A stretch of DNA of 64,000 nucleotides, taken from positions 2,400,501 through 2,464,500 of the forward strand of contig NZ_CP152002.1 in the NCBI RefSeq assembly GCF_038595055.1, in the 5' to 3' direction. Within the stretch, counting starts at the first letter, position 1, and every line of letters starts with the position of its first letter. Positions 54,677 to 62,113 of this stretch are shown here, in pieces. Source of the stretch: Paenibacillus sp. FSL R7-0345 (GTDB lineage Bacteria > Bacillota > Bacilli > Paenibacillales > Paenibacillaceae). Position numbers and translations under genes: made by a program. Under the pieces are notes generated by a model. The model ran no database searches. It was given only the letters and a program-made list of their open reading frames with translations, and was not told where the DNA came from.

Positions 54677-55993
54677 TTAATCGGTAAAGTGGCTGGGAAT
54701 AGCACCCTCCGGCTTCGAACAATCCCTAATCATTTCTATAGCCTCCTCCGCAGTAACCAATCGCTCGGTCTGCAGGACCATGTCTTTGAGCCGGAGTTTA
54801 CCAAGCGCGGCTTCGCTTTCGCCCATCAGCAGGCACAAGCGGATGCCTTTGGCGGAGGCGGCGGCCAGTATTTTTTTGAGCTTGCGTGTACCGGTGTCCA
54901 CACTTACGCGGATGCCTGCATTCCGCAGAACGGCTGCAGCTGACAGTGCCTGGGGCATGGTCCCGCCAATCGGAATCAGCAGCACACTTGAACTCGCTTC
55001 CTGCACCGGACGTTCACTCAGCAACGCCATAATCGACTCCATGCCAAAGGATATGCCGACTGTAGGAACATTGATATCGTCCCGTCCGATCAGCTTGCCG
55101 ATAATGTCATCATACCGCCCGCCTCCGCCCAGGCTGGAGGTATAGCTGCCGGTGGCATCAAAAATTTCATAGACCGTTCCGGTATAAAACGACAAGCCCC
55201 GTGAGAGGAACGGGTCAAATACACATACTGTAGAGAGCCCCGTGGCCTCAATCAGCTCCTGTAGTCCTTGAACCTCAAGTGCGCCCGGCTGGCCGCTGAG
55301 CCCATATCTCTCTGTAAGAGTGCTGAAATCCGGAACTTCCGTCTCCAAAAGCCTGCTTATGGCAAGCACCGCCTGCTCGGTCAGCCCCTTGCCGCGCAGC
55401 TCGGCCAGCACACCCGGCAGACCGATTTTGGCCAGCTTGTCGAGGGTCAGCATCACCGACAGGCTTTCTTCTGCGGGAACGCCAGCCGAGGCAAGAATTT
55501 CACCCAGAAACCGGCGGTTATTCCATTTCAGAACGATGGGGATATCAAGCCTGCGGAAGACTTCCGCGGCCAGCTGCATCAGCTCGGCTTCGGCCTGCGG
55601 GCCTGCAATGCCGGCTACATCGGCGTCGCATTGCAGGAACTCGCGCAGCCGGCCTTTTTTGACTGGACCGTCCCGGAATACCTTGCCCATTTCATAGCGC
55701 TTATACGGAAATACGATGCCGGGATTCAGCGCAATGACTTTGGCAAACGGAATGGTCAGGTCATAACGCAGGCCCAGTCTCCGTCCGCCCTGGTCGGCCA
55801 GCTGGTACATCTCACGGAGAATTTCGTCGCCGCCGGCATATTTGGAGGTCAGCAGCTCCAGCTCATTCAGCAGGGCTGTCTCCATCGGTTCAAAATCATA
55901 CAGCTCAAACAGCCCGCGCAGCACCGTCTGAACCTTTTGTCTTACCGCCTGTTCGCGTCCGAAATAATCATAGGTTCCTTTAATATTTTGCAT
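54677..55993 (-). CDS. hisS: Divergent histidyl-tRNA synthetase paralog
   Basis: 438 residues, a class II synthetase fold plus a C-terminal anticodon-binding domain ('LLIPIGGTMPQALSAAAVLR'). Motif 2 reads 'KVFRDGPVKKGRLREFLQCDADVAG', which resembles the archaeal/eukaryotic style rather than the 'FR.ERPQ.GR.RQF' of most bacterial HisRS. The histidine loop is 'SRGLSFYTGTVYE' (usually RGLDYYTGTVFE). In motif 3, 'VGISFGMESIMAL', the usual Glu/Asp-Arg is Glu-Ser, so the ATP-binding arginine appears to be missing. It may therefore be a weak or non-canonical HisRS, or a HisZ-like protein, although the anticodon domain argues against HisZ. It is preceded by a leader-peptide attenuator; GAGGGAG precedes the ATG. 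Confidence 0.85.
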   Translation of the reverse strand: MQNIKGTYDYFGREQAVRQKVQTVLRGLFELYDFEPMETALLNELELLTSKYAGGDEILREMYQLADQGGRRLGLRYDLTIPFAKVIALNPGIVFPYKRYEMGKVFRDGPVKKGRLREFLQCDADVAGIAGPQAEAELMQLAAEVFRRLDIPIVLKWNNRRFLGEILASAGVPAEESLSVMLTLDKLAKIGLPGVLAELRGKGLTEQAVLAISRLLETEVPDFSTLTERYGLSGQPGALEVQGLQELIEATGLSTVCVFDPFLSRGLSFYTGTVYEIFDATGSYTSSLGGGGRYDDIIGKLIGRDDINVPTVGISFGMESIMALLSERPVQEASSSVLLIPIGGTMPQALSAAAVLRNAGIRVSVDTGTRKLKKILAAASAKGIRLCLLMGESEAALGKLRLKDMVLQTERLVTAEEAIEMIRDCSKPEGAIPSHFTD

Positions 55994-56022
55994 AATTAGC
56001 AGCTCCCTCGAGTTTGGAATAT

Positions 56023-56057
56023 AAAAAAACGCGCCGGACCCCGTGGTCCTGCGCGTT
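56023..56057 (-). terminator. Intrinsic terminator of the hisS leader (attenuator)
   Basis: On the minus strand AACGCGC-A-GGACC pairs with GGTCC-G-GCGCGTT, followed by seven T, about 30 nt before the hisS start. A terminator at this position only makes sense as a regulated one. Confidence 0.88.
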
Positions 56058-56066
56058 CCTATTCCG

Positions 56067-56126
56067 CAGGGAGGTCAAACGCGAATAGCGTTAGCCTCCC
56101 TGAATATGTTCAGGTGTGCTAACGCT
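56067..56126 (-). promoter_or_regulatory. Mutually exclusive hairpins of the hisS attenuator
   Basis: Segment 1 (56118-56126, AGCGTTAGC) pairs perfectly with segment 2 (56087-56095, GCTAACGCT), with an inner CCTGAA/TTCAGG stem. Segment 2 and its flank (56089-56102) can instead pair with segment 3: CAGGGAGG (56095-56102) with CCTCCCTG (56067-56074), and AACGC with GCGTT. The two folds share bases, so only one can form. The leader ORF stop codon lies inside segment 1, which links folding to ribosome position. Confidence 0.75.
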
Positions 56127-56181
56127 GCTTGTGATGATGAAGCTGATTCTGTATGATGGAAATGCTGTTTATAAGGTTCAC
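56119..56181 (-). CDS. His-rich leader peptide (20 codons) of the hisS attenuator
   Basis: A GTG at 56181, 9 nt after AAGGGAG, opens a 20-codon ORF reading MNLINSISIIQ-NQL-HHH-KQR and stop (TAG, 56119-56121). Codons 15-17 are CAT CAT CAC. It begins about 30 nt after the predicted transcription start, and its end overlaps the first hairpin arm. Position, ribosome site, three consecutive histidine codons and a downstream terminator before a histidyl-tRNA synthetase gene are what a leader-peptide attenuator needs. Ribosome stalling when His-tRNA is scarce would alter the hairpins. It is too short for ordinary gene calling. Not to be confused with a T-box: the AGGGTGGNACCGCG element is absent. 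Confidence 0.8.
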   Translation of the reverse strand: MNLINSISIIQNQLHHHKQR

Positions 56182-56217
56182 CGTGATCAGCTCCCTTGCA
56201 GATTTTGATTAATGCAC

Positions 56218-56246
56218 ATTATAGCGGATGATACGGAGCGGTGCAA
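56218..56246 (-). promoter_or_regulatory. Sigma-A promoter of the hisS leader
   Basis: On the minus strand TTGCAC (56241-56246), 17 nt, TATAAT (56218-56223). The predicted start is near 56211-56213, giving a leader of about 220 nt. Confidence 0.85.
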
Positions 56247-56301
56247 GCGGCAAATGCTGCAGACGGTATAGAATGACTAATGGAAATGAGGCATTGCAAT
56301 A

Positions 56302-56964
56302 ATGGATCAGGTACAAATCGTAAAGGCAGCCGAGCATTTTGCCAAAGAGCAATTAAGTCTGGATACTACGGGGCATGACTGGTTCCATACGGACCGTGTA
56401 CGTAATACTGCCGCACTGATCGCCGGTATGGAAGGGGCGGATGTGTTCATCTGCGCCGTTGCAGCCCTGCTGCATGACGTAGCCGATGAGAAGCTGAATG
56501 CTTCCAAGGAAGCGGGGCTGGACAAAGTACAGGTCTGGCTGGAGGCTCATCTGGAGGATGCAGAGCAGACCGGACATATTATGCAGATCATCGGGACAAT
56601 GTCCTTCAGCGGCGGCGGGGGAGCCGGGATGGCAACGCTGGAGGGGCAGTGTGTGCAGGATGCGGACCGGCTGGATGCGCTGGGGGCAATCGGCATTGCG
56701 CGGACGATGGTTTTTTCGGGGGCCAAAGGCCGTCCGGTTTACGATCCGCTGGAGGCTCCGCGGGAAGAATCGCTGAAGAAGGAATACCGCGACTACTCCA
56801 AGGGGACGGCCGTTAATCATTTTTATGAGAAGCTGCTGAAGCTGAAGGATCTGATGAACACGCCGTACGGGCGCAAGCTGGCGGAAGAGCGGCATAACTT
56901 TATGCTGCTGTATCTCGATCAGTTTTATAAGGAATGGAACCAGGGCAGCGAGAAGCTGTTATAA
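56302..56964 (+). CDS. HD-domain phosphohydrolase (YpgQ/YedJ-like)
   Basis: 220 residues, all helical. The HD metal site is readable as His29 region ('HDWFHTDRV'), His58-Asp59 ('ALLHDVADEKLN') and a later Asp in 'VQDADRLDALGAIG'. The segment 'ARTMVFSGAKGRPVYDP' and the tail 'GRKLAEERHNFMLLYLDQFYKEW' are typical of the YpgQ/YedJ group, metal-dependent phosphohydrolases some of which act on nucleotides. The physiological substrate here is not known. The ribosome site is weak (GAGGCATTGC). The dbpA gene follows after 33 bp with no terminator between, so the two are likely cotranscribed. Divergent from hisS. Confidence 0.85.
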   Translation: MDQVQIVKAAEHFAKEQLSLDTTGHDWFHTDRVRNTAALIAGMEGADVFICAVAALLHDVADEKLNASKEAGLDKVQVWLEAHLEDAEQTGHIMQIIGTMSFSGGGGAGMATLEGQCVQDADRLDALGAIGIARTMVFSGAKGRPVYDPLEAPREESLKKEYRDYSKGTAVNHFYEKLLKLKDLMNTPYGRKLAEERHNFMLLYLDQFYKEWNQGSEKLL

Positions 56965-56997
56965 TGGGACAAGGCTTACAATGGAAGGAACAACTAC

Positions 56998-58443
56998 ATG
57001 AGCGAATTGCAGTTTAGAGATTATGGGTTAAATGAAGAAATCATCAAGGCGCTGGATGTGCTGGGCTATTCGAGCCCGACAGAAGTGCAGAGCAAGGTGA
57101 TTCCTGTTGCCCTTAAGGGTCAGGATCTGATCGTGAAGTCACAGACCGGCAGCGGTAAAACCGCCTCGTTCGGCATTCCTGTCTGCGATCTAGTGGACTG
57201 GGCAGAGAATAAGCCGCAGGTGCTTGTACTGACACCGACACGCGAGCTCGCCGCACAGGTTAAAGAGGATATTACCAACATCGGACGCTTCAAACGGATC
57301 AAGGCCGTGGCCCTGTTCGGTAAGCAGCCGTTCGCCCCGCAGAAGATTGAACTGACGCAAAAAACACATGTCGTCGTAGGCACGCCGGGACGTGTGTTCG
57401 ACCATATCGAGCGCGGCACATTGCCGCTGAATAAGATCAGGACGCTTGTCATTGACGAAGCGGATGAGATGCTCAGCATGGGCTTTGTCGAGCAGATTGA
57501 GAAGATTATCAAGCAGCTGCCCAAGGAGCGGGTTACGATGCTGTTCTCGGCCACTTTGCCGGAAGCCATCAAGAATCTGTGCCGCAAATACATGACCGAG
57601 CCGGTGGATATTGAAATTGAAGCCAGCGGAATCACGACGGCTACTATTGAGCATGCGCTGATTGAGGTCAGACAGGCGGCGAAGTTCGGGCTGCTGCTGG
57701 ACCTGCTGACGGTGGAGAACCCGGACAGCTGTATTATTTTTTGCCGGACACAGGAGCAGGTAAATGACCTGTTCCGGGGGATGGCTGATCAGGAGCTGCC
57801 GGCGGACAAGCTGCACGGCGGGATGATGCAGGACGAGCGGTTTGAGGTGATGAACGCGTTCAAGCGGGGCCAGTTCCGTTATCTGATTGCTACAGATGTA
57901 GCTGCCCGCGGCATTGATATCGAGAATATTACCCATGTCATCAACTACGATATCCCGATGGAAAAAGAGAGCTACGTACACCGCACCGGCCGGACCGCCC
58001 GCGCAGGCAAAAGCGGCAAAGCGATTACGCTCGTTACGCCCAATGAGCATAAATGGGTGAAGGACATCGAAGGCTACATCGGATTTGCAATTCCGCAGAT
58101 GAAGGCTCCTTCGGAGGATGCCGTAGCCTATGCCAAGCCGGCTTTTGAACAAAAGCTCGGTAAACAGCAGGTCCGCAAGGCCGGCAAAACCGAGGTGATG
58201 AACCGGAACATCATGAAGCTGTATTTCAATGGCGGCAAAAAGAAGAAGCTGCGTGCGGTTGATTTTGTCGGAACGATTGCCAAGCTTGAGGGGATGACTG
58301 CCGATGATATCGGGATAATTACCATTCAGGACAACGTAACTTATGTGGATATTCTGAACGGCAAAGGCGCAATGGTGCTGCAGGCGATGAAGGATACGAC
58401 CATTAAAGGCAAGCTGCTTAAAGTGCATATCGCGAAAAAATAG
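56998..58443 (+). CDS. dbpA: DEAD-box RNA helicase DbpA (YxiN type)
   Basis: 481 residues. The helicase core has the Q-motif ('[14 protein letters not shown]'), Walker A 'SQTGSGKTA', 'PTRELA', 'DEAD' near 150, 'SATLP', and the C-terminal '[15 protein letters not shown]' and '[10 protein letters not shown]' motifs. After about 400 comes the DbpA-type RNA-binding domain ('[20 protein letters not shown]' and '[15 protein letters not shown]'), which recognises hairpin 92 of 23S rRNA. It therefore acts in large-subunit assembly. Length and domain order match Bacillus YxiN. ATG follows GGAAGGAAC; a strong terminator follows. Confidence 0.93.
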   Translation: MSELQFRDYGLNEEIIKALDVLGYSSPTEVQSKVIPVALKGQDLIVKSQTGSGKTASFGIPVCDLVDWAENKPQVLVLTPTRELAAQVKEDITNIGRFKRIKAVALFGKQPFAPQKIELTQKTHVVVGTPGRVFDHIERGTLPLNKIRTLVIDEADEMLSMGFVEQIEKIIKQLPKERVTMLFSATLPEAIKNLCRKYMTEPVDIEIEASGITTATIEHALIEVRQAAKFGLLLDLLTVENPDSCIIFCRTQEQVNDLFRGMADQELPADKLHGGMMQDERFEVMNAFKRGQFRYLIATDVAARGIDIENITHVINYDIPMEKESYVHRTGRTARAGKSGKAITLVTPNEHKWVKDIEGYIGFAIPQMKAPSEDAVAYAKPAFEQKLGKQQVRKAGKTEVMNRNIMKLYFNGGKKKKLRAVDFVGTIAKLEGMTADDIGIITIQDNVTYVDILNGKGAMVLQAMKDTTIKGKLLKVHIAKK

Positions 58444-58509
58444 CAGGTTTAAGCGGGTACCGGCCTCTGGAGCGTAATCAAAGTTTAGCTGCAGTCCGTA
58501 AATCCTGCG

Positions 58510-58568
58510 ACAGCCCCGTTTCACTGTGGAGACTTGTACTCTGCAGGGAAACGGGGCTGTTTTTTTTG
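58510..58568 (+). terminator. Strong terminator of dbpA
   Basis: ACAGCCCCGTTTC and GAAACGGGGCTGT form a perfect 13-bp stem, followed by eight T. Confidence 0.92.
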
Positions 58569-58642
58569 AAAGAGCAATCAAGCTGCCGTGTGCTGAAAAC
58601 AACGTGACATTTTGGGCTGCAAACCGCGGCGGAATAGCGTAC

Positions 58643-58665
58643 ATTTCAACATAATTATTTGAAAT
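58643..58665 (+). promoter_or_regulatory. Inverted repeat ATTTCAA-N9-TTGAAAT before the M20 gene
   Basis: Seven-base arms in exact dyad symmetry, 26 nt before the start codon and just before the ribosome site AAAGGGG. The AT-rich centre could also contain a -10 (CATAAT). A repressor operator is possible but not shown. Confidence 0.4.
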
Positions 58666-58690
58666 TATGCTGCCAAAGGGGTTGTGGAAA

Positions 58691-59989
58691 ATGATAGATG
58701 TGAGAAGCCGGGAATTTGCCGTTCCCTTTTTGCAGAGTCTGATTAAGGTGGATACCTGTAACCCGCCTGGGAATGAGCATCGATTAGCTCTGGTGCTGCA
58801 GGAGTATTTGCGCAGGGAAGGCCTGGAAAGCAGCGTCAGCATTGTCGGGCAGGGGCGCAGCAATCTTGAGGCGGTGATTGCCGGCTGCGGGGAACGGAAG
58901 CTGATGTTCTGCGGACATCTCGATACCGTCAGCCCATGGACTGCCGAAGCGGGAAAATACCCGCCGCATGGTGCTGTAATTGAGGACGGCCGGATGTACG
59001 GCCGTGGCACCTCCGATATGAAAGGCGGGCTGGCAGCCATGCTGCTCGCAGCCTTATCCCTGCAGCAGGAGGGTATCCGGCTTGGCGGGGATCTGATCGT
59101 GCTGGCGACAGCCGGTGAAGAGGTGGACAGCTGCGGGGCCCGGCACTATGCGGAGCAGCATAACCTGGAGGAGCTGGACGGCCTGGTGATTGCCGAGCCG
59201 ACGGGCAGCCGGGTTGCTATCGGCCATAAGGGGGCGTTATGGCTGCGGATTACGCTGCATGGGCGGAGCGCCCACGGCTCGATGCCTCAGCTTGGGCTAA
59301 ACGCTGTAGAGGGAATGCTGGAAGTGATAACGCTGCTCAAGCAGCATGCGCTGGAGTGGCAGGCCCATGATCCCGTTCTCGGATCAAGCAGCCTCTCCGT
59401 CAACACCATCGCCGGCGGCGTACAGACTAATGTGATCGCTGACCGCTGCAGCATCGACGTGGATATCCGGACGGTTCCGCCGCTGCAGCACAGAGAACTG
59501 CTGGCCGCAATCACGGCCAGGCTTGATGGCATGCAACTGAATGCCGGCTTCCGCTATGAGGTGCTGGAGCTGCTGGACCGGAGTGTGGTCTACACCGATC
59601 CGGGTGCGGAGCTGATCCGCACTGCGCTTGAGCTTGCCGGCGGGCCGGGGAGGACGGCTGCACAAGGAGTTGAGGCGATCGCTGCTGGCCCCAATGTGGC
59701 TGCTGATCATGCGGACGGGAACGTTGTGGCTAAAAGGGGCGGAGGAGCAGACGAGAACGTTAGCGCTACAACAGGAGGGGTTCCAGCTACTCCAGCTGTG
59801 CAGGGAGTGTCGTATTACACGGATGCTTCCGTGCTCCATAATCACGGCAAGCTGCCCGTGCTGATCTACGGACCCGGAGATCCCAAACTGGCCCATCAGC
59901 CTGATGAGTGGATCGATATTGAAGCGTATCTTGAATCGATCAGCTTTTATCGGGAGCTGGCGGTTCGTTTTCTTGGAGTAGCAAAATAG
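58691..59989 (+). CDS. M20-family deacylase/peptidase (ArgE/DapE-like) with an inserted loop
   Basis: 432 residues. Zinc ligands are visible as His76 and Asp78 ('MFCGHLDTV'), Asp109 ('GRGTSDMKGG'), Glu143-Glu144 ('TAGEEVD', the first being the catalytic base) and a C-terminal His in 'KLAHQPDEW'. The dimerisation domain lies at about 180-290. This is the pattern of ArgE/DapE/Acy1 enzymes that remove N-acyl groups; the exact substrate is uncertain. An unusual Gly/Ala-rich stretch of about 50 residues (nt 59640-59805, 'GGPGRTAAQGVEAIAAG' onward) sits just before the conserved 'SYYTDASVL', where relatives have only a few residues. ATG 58691 is chosen for AAAGGGG about 10 nt upstream. Confidence 0.87.
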   Translation: MIDVRSREFAVPFLQSLIKVDTCNPPGNEHRLALVLQEYLRREGLESSVSIVGQGRSNLEAVIAGCGERKLMFCGHLDTVSPWTAEAGKYPPHGAVIEDGRMYGRGTSDMKGGLAAMLLAALSLQQEGIRLGGDLIVLATAGEEVDSCGARHYAEQHNLEELDGLVIAEPTGSRVAIGHKGALWLRITLHGRSAHGSMPQLGLNAVEGMLEVITLLKQHALEWQAHDPVLGSSSLSVNTIAGGVQTNVIADRCSIDVDIRTVPPLQHRELLAAITARLDGMQLNAGFRYEVLELLDRSVVYTDPGAELIRTALELAGGPGRTAAQGVEAIAAGPNVAADHADGNVVAKRGGGADENVSATTGGVPATPAVQGVSYYTDASVLHNHGKLPVLIYGPGDPKLAHQPDEWIDIEAYLESISFYRELAVRFLGVAK

Positions 59990-60072
59990 AGTCCTCGGCT
60001 ACGCCGTCCACTATGCAGGCATATGCTGCCGGAGTGGGATGAATGCTGCAAGCGGTATTAACAGTATGTTTA

Positions 60073-60165
60073 TCACTTTAGCAGAATCTTCATCTGCCCC
60101 AGCAGCATCAGTAGCAGCATCGCATCGAAATCGTCCTCCTCGAATTTGTCTATCCTAACGGACAT
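60073..60165 (-). CDS. Possible small ORF, 30 residues, doubtful
   Basis: An ATG at 60165 opens a 30-codon frame with an acidic start ('IDKFEEDDFDAM') and a hydrophobic tail ('LLLMLLGQMKILLK'). The composition looks protein-like, but there is no ribosome site and the first codons lie inside a dispersed repeat unit. It may be a remnant of a longer gene or chance. The rest of 59990-60234 holds no other ORF. Confidence 0.2.
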   Translation of the reverse strand: MSVRIDKFEEDDFDAMLLLMLLGQMKILLK

Positions 60166-60225
60166 AGATGACGCTATTCTTCGAAAAATCAGCTCTCTGC
60201 AAACCTAACGGACTCAGTGAGTTAG
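60155..60225 (+). repeat. CTAACGGAC repeat cluster, left of the insertion sequence
   Basis: Two units beginning CTAACGGAC at 60155 and 60205 (period exactly 50 nt). The spacer contains GAAAAATCAGCTCT, identical to a spacer in the repeat cluster at 19.2 kb. Confidence 0.7.
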
Positions 60226-60291
60226 ACTAATAAGTAGACACGGTAAATCCAACCCAAGATAATAGAATAAACTCTAAAAGAGGTGGTAACC

Positions 60292-60585
60292 GTGGCGGAA
60301 CGGAAGCGATATAACAAACAGTTCAAAGAAGAAACGGTGAAGTATATCCAGGAACAAAGAAAATCCATGGACGAGATTGCCCTGGAACTTAATATTCCCA
60401 AGGGGACTCTCAAGAGCTGGATGATGACCTACCGGCAGTTCCCCGATGAACCGTTTGTAGGAAGTGGTAAGCTGCGTACTCAAGAACAACAGATTGTAAC
60501 GCTAGAACAAAAGAACAAAGATCTCGAAGAGGAAGTCGCTATCCTAAAAAAAGCGTTGCACATCTTCAGCAAAGACCGGAGCTGA
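60292..60585 (+). CDS. IS3-family transposase OrfA
   Basis: About 97 residues. A helix-turn-helix of the transposase_8 type ('SMDEIALELNIPKGTLKSWM') is followed by a leucine-zipper-like coiled coil ('QQIVTLEQKNKDLEEEVAILKKALHIF'). These parts bind the element's ends and mediate multimerisation. GTG 60292 is chosen, 7 nt after AAAGAGGTG. Near its end an A7 run allows -1 frameshifting into orfB, giving the OrfAB transposase. Without the shift, OrfA alone usually acts as an inhibitor. Confidence 0.88.
   Translation: MAERKRYNKQFKEETVKYIQEQRKSMDEIALELNIPKGTLKSWMMTYRQFPDEPFVGSGKLRTQEQQIVTLEQKNKDLEEEVAILKKALHIFSKDRS
60546..60552 (+). other. A7 slippery site for -1 frameshifting (orfA to orfB)
   Basis: Seven A (CTA AAA AAA GCG in the orfA frame). 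After a -1 slip the frame continues open into orfB as 'SVAHLQQRPELKFQFIEE' and then orfB's own 'MCSVLGVSRSGYYKW', so a fusion is possible. Confidence 0.75.
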
Positions 60586-61469
60586 AATTTCAGTTTATTG
60601 AGGAGCACCGCTCAACATTCCGGATCGAGAAGATGTGCAGCGTACTCGGTGTATCCCGAAGTGGATATTACAAATGGCGGACAGCCCCTCCTAGTAAACG
60701 GAAGCAGAGCCGAGACTATCTGGTCGAGCGTATTAAGTACCACTTTCATGACAATGATGCGATTTATGGCAGTCCAAAAATCACCAGAAAACTGCATGAA
60801 GAAGGACTCTCGGTTGGTGAAAAAACCGTAGGTAGACTCATGCGGGCACATGAGCTCCGCTCCCAGGCGATGGGAAGATTTAAAGTCCAAACCACAGATT
60901 CAAACCATGACTCCCCCATTGCTCCGAATTGGCTAAACCAACATTTTGATGTGTGCACAAAACCTAACCAAGTTTGGGTTACAGATATTACCTATATCCG
61001 TACGCGCCAAGGCACGGTCTATTTAGCGAGTGTTCTTGACTTGTACACGCGTAAAATTGTGGGTTGGCAGCTCGGAAACCGAATGAAAGTAGAGTTGGTT
61101 TCTGCGGCGCTAGACAAGGCCTACGCAGCCCAGAAACCGGACAAGGGAGTCATTCACCATTCGGACCGGGGAAGCCAGTACGCCTCCGTAGAATACCGCA
61201 AGAAGTTAAAAGAGTACCATATGATTCGCAGTATGAGTCGCAGGGGAAACTGCTACGACAATGCGTGCATTGAATCGTTCCACAGCATTCTTAAGCGAGA
61301 AATGATTTACCGTAGGGCGACCTTCCAAACTCAGAAAGAAGCTGCAAACCATCTGTTCCGTTATATTGAGTTCTTTTACAACCGGAAACGAATACACAGT
61401 AAGCTAGGTTATCTCTCCCCGGATCGCTTTGAGTCACAGTATTACAGCACACTTAAACGTGCCAACTGA
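60552..61469 (+). CDS. IS3-family transposase OrfB (DDE integrase), made by frameshift
   Basis: The orfB frame is open from the slippery site; a free-standing start would be the ATG at 60633 (278 residues). An N-terminal HTH_21 segment ('IYGSPKITRKLHEEGLSVGEKTVGRLM') is followed by an rve-type DDE core. The first Asp is in 'VWVTDITYIRT', the second in 'HHSDRGSQYAS' and the Glu in 'NACIESFHSILKRE', all present, so the enzyme looks active. It cuts and joins the ends of the element. No ribosome site is convincing before 60633, which favours synthesis as OrfAB. Confidence 0.9.
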   Translation, partial: SVAHLQQRPELKFQFIEEHRSTFRIEKMCSVLGVSRSGYYKWRTAPPSKRKQSRDYLVERIKYHFHDNDAIYGSPKITRKLHEEGLSVGEKTVGRLMRAHELRSQAMGRFKVQTTDSNHDSPIAPNWLNQHFDVCTKPNQVWVTDITYIRTRQGTVYLASVLDLYTRKIVGWQLGNRMKVELVSAALDKAYAAQKPDKGVIHHSDRGSQYASVEYRKKLKEYHMIRSMSRRGNCYDNACIESFHSILKREMIYRRATFQTQKEAANHLFRYIEFFYNRKRIHSKLGYLSPDRFESQYYSTLKRAN

Positions 61470-61490
61470 CCCTTTTTACCGTGTCCACTC

Positions 61491-62039
61491 TGTTGACTTA
61501 AGCACACAGATGCACTTATTTGCCGCAAAACGGAGCTTTTTTGCCGGAATTGCTCCACATAAGGGCGCTGGTGTCCGTTAGAATTGGAAATGAAGCTATT
61601 TTGGTCGGATAAGGTCACTGGGGTCCGTTAGAAATCCGAAAGACTTGGCTGTTAGTTTGCAGAGGGCTTTGGACCGGTGGGGCTTACAATAGTACGCGTA
61701 GTAGTAGGATTGGAGTGGCAGTAATAGCAGATTTAGCAGTATTAATAGTGTCAGTAGTACTAGTATAGTTAGCCGAAGTAGCAAACTTAGCAGTAATAGT
61801 GGAATGAGCACAATCACAAGCAGTAAACAAAATTGTAACACCGCCGATCCGCAAAGGAACAGCCGCTGAATGGGAAGGTGTAGAAAGCCGGGTTAGTTAA
61901 AGTAACTAATTTATTGCAAGCGGCGCAGGCACAACTGCAGCAGAATGAAGATACACGCCGATCCGGTCGCCGCTTATGCCCTTTTATACCTGCACCCGCA
62001 GGTTATCATTCGTGCACCGGAGGCTTCACGCCACAACAA
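61491..62039 (+). other. Gene-free stretch with repeats and AGT/AGC-rich low complexity
   Basis: Two CTAACGGAC units lie on the minus strand (61573-61581 and 61623-61631, again 50 nt apart), with a related spacer upstream (61510-61565). From about 61690 to 61815 there is degenerate AGT/AGC/AAT trinucleotide sequence, which gives a meaningless Leu-rich frame on the minus strand. No ORF with a ribosome site was seen. Confidence 0.6.
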
Positions 62040-62097
62040 AACAACCTTCCGCCGGACGGCCAGCAGGCCGGGGAGCGGAAGGTTGTTTTTTTTAACC
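62040..62097. terminator. Terminator of the ABC exporter gene, usable in both directions
   Basis: AACAACCTTCCGC (62040-62052) and GCGGAAGGTTGTT (62085-62097) form a perfect 13-bp stem. On the plus strand it runs into eight T, and on the minus strand into TTGTTG. It lies 16 bp after the exporter stop. Confidence 0.8.
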
Positions 62098-62113
62098 TAT
62101 GTGGTTATTCAGC

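Larger units (their letters stand above)
60235..61487 (+). mobile_element. IS3-family insertion sequence, apparently intact
   Basis: The ends are TAGACACGGTAAA (60235-60247) and the inverse of TGGACACGGTAAA (61475-61487), 12/13 identical, enclosing 1253 bp with overlapping orfA and orfB. This is the size and layout of IS3-family (IS150-like) elements. I see no convincing target duplication at these ends (TAAG on the left, CTCT on the right), so the true termini may be a few bases further out or the copy is old. It lies between two clusters of the same intergenic repeat. Confidence 0.88.

Noticed and set aside
55994..56213. T-box riboswitch before hisS
   Set aside because: This was the first expectation for a Bacillota HisRS gene, but the AGGGTGGNACCGCG core is absent. 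The nearest match, AGGGAGGCTAACGC, belongs to a different hairpin. The leader is explained better by a His-codon ORF with alternative stems.
61596..61841. Leu-rich 81-residue minus-strand frame
   Set aside because: It is the complement of a degenerate AGT/AGC trinucleotide stretch. It has no ribosome site, and its hydrophobicity is a by-product of CTA/CTG/ATT codons in low-complexity DNA.
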